DNA of 64,000 bases from Haloarcula rara (lineage in GTDB: Archaea > Halobacteriota > Halobacteria > Halobacteriales > Haloarculaceae): assembly GCF_029338235.1 (NCBI RefSeq), contig NZ_CP119785.1, positions 124,001 through 188,000 on the forward strand. Direction: 5' to 3'. How positions within the stretch are numbered: position 1 is the first letter of the stretch; each line of letters opens with the position of its first letter. Of the stretch, positions 61,458 to 64,000 are shown piece by piece. The notes under the pieces are model-generated. The model was not told where the DNA came from and did no database searches. It worked only from the letters and a program-made list of their open reading frames with translations. A program made the position numbers and the translations under genes.

Positions 61458-62491
61458 GCGGCCGCTCCGAGCGTCTCTTCGACGACCACGTCGGTCACGT
61501 CCTCGCGCTCGGCGAGCAGCTGGGACCGACGGCGGTTCCACGTGGCGGCGGTGTCGGTGTCCTCAACGAGTGTCTTCAGCTTCTCGATGGCCGCCCGTTC
61601 CTCGTTGAGGTTGTAGACGAGCCCATGGGATTCCAGCTCACGGAACGTCGAGAGGTCCTTGTTCCCGACGAAGGAGTTCGTCCGGATGGCGGGCGTCCCC
61701 AGCACGCCCGCCTCGATAGCCATCGTCTGTGAGTCTCCGATGTAGCCGTCGGCGTAGTACAGCAGGTCGTGGATGCGTTCGGGCGGCACCGGGAGCCGAT
61801 GGGCCTCGAAGCCCCGGGGCAGTGGGGACTCGCTGGTGATGTATACCTGGCCCCGGTCGGAGAGGTAGTCGACGAGCTCGCGCTTGCCGGCCCTGGAGAT
61901 GCCGGTCTCGCCAACGTCGTGGTGGGCCGCCCACGAGACAAAGCGGAGCACGTAGTAGGGCTCCTCGACGGCGACACCGTGTGTACGGAGCGGTTCGGGG
62001 TCGGGCTCGAACCGGTCGGGGTGGAGGTACGCGAGCTCGTGATAGCCGTCGTAGCGGCGGTGTTTCGTCCCGAAGTCCATCTCGAAACAGGCCGGCGTAC
62101 AGACCCGTGAGGTGAAGGGGATAGTGAACTTCGAGAGCGAACGGGTCGCGACTTCGTCGTCGGTGAAGGTCACGTTCGGCGTCCCCGTGACCCTGGCGGC
62201 CTGGGCCGCGACCGGGTTGAGATGACTCACGACGACGTCCGAGCCGAACCGCCGGATGGACCGGATGAGCCGCAGTTCCCGGAGCGCCCACTCGAGCAGG
62301 AGCTCCGGGGTCGTCTCGGCCTGCGTCGAGAGGACCTCGTAGTCAATGTCGTATGCGTCAAGCAGCGCCGTCGTTACCTCCTTCTCGCGGGCGGTAACGA
62401 GGGTTCGATGGCCCGCCCTCTCCAGTTCACGGATAGCGTGCTTGAAGAGGTGGACGTGGGCCGGATGGCCGACCTCGAAGTGGGCCCGCAT
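61454..62491 (-). CDS. DUF354 GT-B-like glycosyltransferase
   Basis: A 345-residue protein. It begins MRAHFEVGHPAHVHLFKHA, the characteristic DUF354 start, and has GYIGDSQTMAIEAGVLGTPA, a GT-B-like nucleotide-binding loop. The family resembles UDP-GlcNAc 2-epimerase/MurG-fold enzymes. A GTG six nucleotides upstream (62497) is an alternative start. It lies between the hexapeptide acyltransferase and deacetylase genes, so it likely acts in the same glycan pathway. Confidence 0.8.
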   Translation of the reverse strand: MRAHFEVGHPAHVHLFKHAIRELERAGHRTLVTAREKEVTTALLDAYDIDYEVLSTQAETTPELLLEWALRELRLIRSIRRFGSDVVVSHLNPVAAQAARVTGTPNVTFTDDEVATRSLSKFTIPFTSRVCTPACFEMDFGTKHRRYDGYHELAYLHPDRFEPDPEPLRTHGVAVEEPYYVLRFVSWAAHHDVGETGISRAGKRELVDYLSDRGQVYITSESPLPRGFEAHRLPVPPERIHDLLYYADGYIGDSQTMAIEAGVLGTPAIRTNSFVGNKDLSTFRELESHGLVYNLNEERAAIEKLKTLVEDTDTAATWNRRRSQLLAEREDVTDVVVEETLGAAA

Positions 62492-62546
62492 CGTCACCGG
62501 GTCGTGGGCCCCTGTCCGGGCAGCGGTGCGCGCGACGAGAGTTCGC

Positions 62547-63128
62547 TCATCGATGCACGTTGCCGGCCGCGAGCGGTTCCGGCAGGGGCCGGTGTTTCGC
62601 CGGCGTGCCGACCGCGAGCGTCGACGGCGGGACGTCCTCGGTGACGACGGCCCCCGCGGCGACGAACGAGCGCTCGCCGACGGTGACGCCGGGCAACACG
62701 GTGGCGTTCGCGCCGACGGTGACGTCGGCTTCGAGGGTCGGTCCCGCGAGGTCGACCCCCTGTCGGAGCGGGTAGGGGTCGTTCGTCAGGACGGCCCGCG
62801 GCCCGAGGAACACCCTGTCACCGAGAGTCGTCTCGGCGGGCACGTAGGCGCCGGTCTGGAGACTCACCTCGTCACCGAGGTCGCTCTGCCCGTCGACGAC
62901 GACCTGTGAGCCGACGACGCAGTCGTGACCCACGGTGGTCTGCTCCCTGACGACGGCGTGGTGACCGGTCTGGAACCGGTTGCCCGTGACGACGTCCGGG
63001 TAGAGTACCGACCCCGCGCGGACGATGGAGTCCGACCCGATTCTCGCCGGCGACTGGCCCCCCTCCGGCGGGAGGATATCCGCCGACTCCGCGATGCGAC
63101 AGCCGTCACCGAGCTGGCACTTACTCAT
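62547..63128 (-). CDS. Left-handed beta-helix (hexapeptide) acyltransferase
   Basis: A 193-residue protein made mostly of [LIV]GxxxxI-type hexapeptide repeats (for example IGSDSIVRAGSVLY and VTVGANATVLPGVTVGERSF), closing with AVVTEDVPPSTLAVGTPAKH. Such enzymes acetylate sugars using acetyl-CoA; WbpD/WlbB, which acetylate UDP-3-amino-uronic acids, belong here. It is the first gene of the eight-gene operon. It may complete the diacetamido-sugar pathway begun by the dehydrogenase/aminotransferase genes. Confidence 0.88.
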   Translation of the reverse strand: MSKCQLGDGCRIAESADILPPEGGQSPARIGSDSIVRAGSVLYPDVVTGNRFQTGHHAVVREQTTVGHDCVVGSQVVVDGQSDLGDEVSLQTGAYVPAETTLGDRVFLGPRAVLTNDPYPLRQGVDLAGPTLEADVTVGANATVLPGVTVGERSFVAAGAVVTEDVPPSTLAVGTPAKHRPLPEPLAAGNVHR

Positions 63129-63353
63129 TGGTAGGTCTCCCGGCGTGGCGCGTTCTCCGTCACTGGCCCGTTCTGGCTATGGTTCGTACCGGTCATCTGA
63201 ACTCAGTCCGGGATTTCCGACAGTTCACTGCTTTGTTATACTGTTCCTGTGACGTGCGCGACTGGAGCGCGCAGGCGTAGCAATGTACTACCCGTTCCGG
63301 GCCGACATCATCGCGCGGTATAACTTAGACGGGGCGGGGTCACTCGGGAACAA

Positions 63354-64000
63354 ATGGGAGCAGTCGTCATCTCTATCGACGCGGAGCTGGGCTGGGGGTT
63401 CCACGACTACCCGGCCGACGAACGGCCGACCGAACGCATCGCGCGCTCGCGGTGGGGGTGGGAGCGACTGGCCGAGACGCTCTCGGAGTACGATATCCCG
63501 GCCACCTGGGCGGTGGTGGGCCATCTCTTCGAACACGACTGTGCCGGCGCCCACGTCGGCCATCCCTCGCCGTCGGGCTGGTTCGCCCACGAGCGCGGCG
63601 ACGACCCGATGGACGACCAGTACCGCTTCGCCCCGGACTTACTCGGAGACCTCGCCGAGAGCGACGTCGGCCACGACATCGGCTCTCACACCTACTCGCA
63701 CGTCGAATTCGACGCCGACTACGCCACCGAGGCCCTCGCGCGCGCGGAGTGTGACCGAGCCGTCGAAGCAGCCGAGGCTGCAGGCGTCACGATGGACTCG
63801 TTTGTCTTCCCCCGCAACCGTATCGGCCACCGGGAGATACTGGCCGAGTCTGGCTTTCGCTGCTACCGCGGGACCGGGCCGGAGACGACCGCCGACGGCC
63901 CCTACTCGGCGCCGCTTCGCAAGCTCGCCCAGGCGACGGTCGTTCGGGACCCGCCGCCGCTCGTCGAACCGACCGTTGACGAGTACGGGCTGGTGAACAT
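63354..64000 (+). CDS. Polysaccharide deacetylase-like protein, 3'-truncated by the window edge
   Basis: The frame starts MGAVVISIDAELGWGFHDYP and stays open to the last base (215 codons). The DAELGWG segment and the later HDIGSHTYSHVEF supply the Asp and the HxxxH metal ligands of NodB-type deacetylases, and FVFPRNRIGH is the next conserved strand. A TATA-like GTATAACTTAG (63318-63328) lies about 30 bp upstream, implying a leaderless start. It is divergent from the hexapeptide acyltransferase gene and belongs to the same glycan locus. Confidence 0.85.
   Translation, partial: MGAVVISIDAELGWGFHDYPADERPTERIARSRWGWERLAETLSEYDIPATWAVVGHLFEHDCAGAHVGHPSPSGWFAHERGDDPMDDQYRFAPDLLGDLAESDVGHDIGSHTYSHVEFDADYATEALARAECDRAVEAAEAAGVTMDSFVFPRNRIGHREILAESGFRCYRGTGPETTADGPYSAPLRKLAQATVVRDPPPLVEPTVDEYGLVN

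Noticed and set aside
63283..63996. Overlapping plus-strand frame ending in the window
   Set aside because: Its sequence is Ser/Thr/Arg-rich shadow; the frame starting at 63354 carries the deacetylase motifs.

Overview
The window is a stretch of a halophilic archaeal chromosome (class Halobacteria). The evidence is high GC with heavily acidic predicted proteins, strong third-position G/C, TATA boxes about 25-30 bp ahead of start codons (many leaderless messages), a Tat-type lipoprotein signal, and marker families: a TrmB-like sugar regulator, GfcR, an Orc1/Cdc6-like ATPase, archaeal-type CoaD, and the two-operon glpABC/glpK layout. A Haloarculaceae-type genome is my guess only. No rRNA, tRNA, CRISPR array or intact insertion sequence was recognised.

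Region 1 (1-16.5 kb) is a carbohydrate uptake and breakdown island. A minus-strand operon encodes a Tat/lipobox solute-binding protein, two permeases, a MalK-like ATPase, a small membrane protein and an NAD(P)-dependent oxidoreductase cut by the window edge. A TrmB-like regulator lies directly upstream. GfcR, two tandem GH13 alpha-glucosidases, a metal-ligand-poor M24-fold protein, a second oxidoreductase, a TIM-barrel isomerase/epimerase and, divergently, a gluconate-dehydratase-like enolase superfamily enzyme follow. Together they could import an oligosaccharide, hydrolyse it and feed the semiphosphorylative Entner-Doudoroff route.

Region 2 (16.6-26.8 kb) holds a HemAT-type aerotaxis transducer with a small MTH865-like gene, a large GH13 protein resembling glucosylglycerol hydrolases, an acyl-CoA synthetase/hydrolase pair, PEP carboxylase and a UspA protein.

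Region 3 (26.9-40.1 kb) is central carbon metabolism: glpABC, divergent glpK with a membrane protein, an Orc/Cdc6-like ATPase, then a minus-strand kdgK, pyruvate kinase and ROK glucokinase group. This group completes lower Entner-Doudoroff steps fed by region 1.

Region 4 (40.1-45.6 kb) is gene-poor. It has a 1.35 kb hairpin-dense gap, a DUF5805/tyrosine-recombinase pair, a small acidic protein, coaD, a gap carrying a 77-nt nested inverted repeat, and a membrane-anchored winged-helix regulator whose TATA-like sequence is flanked by a perfect 11-bp inverted repeat.

Region 5 (45.8 kb to the end) is a surface-glycan locus: nucleotide-sugar dehydrogenase, two sugar 3-dehydrogenase plus aminotransferase pairs, formyltransferase, flippase, membrane protein, glycosyltransferases, FemAB-like ligase, hexapeptide acyltransferase, ATP-grasp ligase and two polysaccharide-deacetylase-like proteins. 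It probably makes and exports a glycan containing acylated 3-amino sugars or diamino-uronic acids. Intergenic gaps here also carry long perfect hairpins next to divergent promoters.
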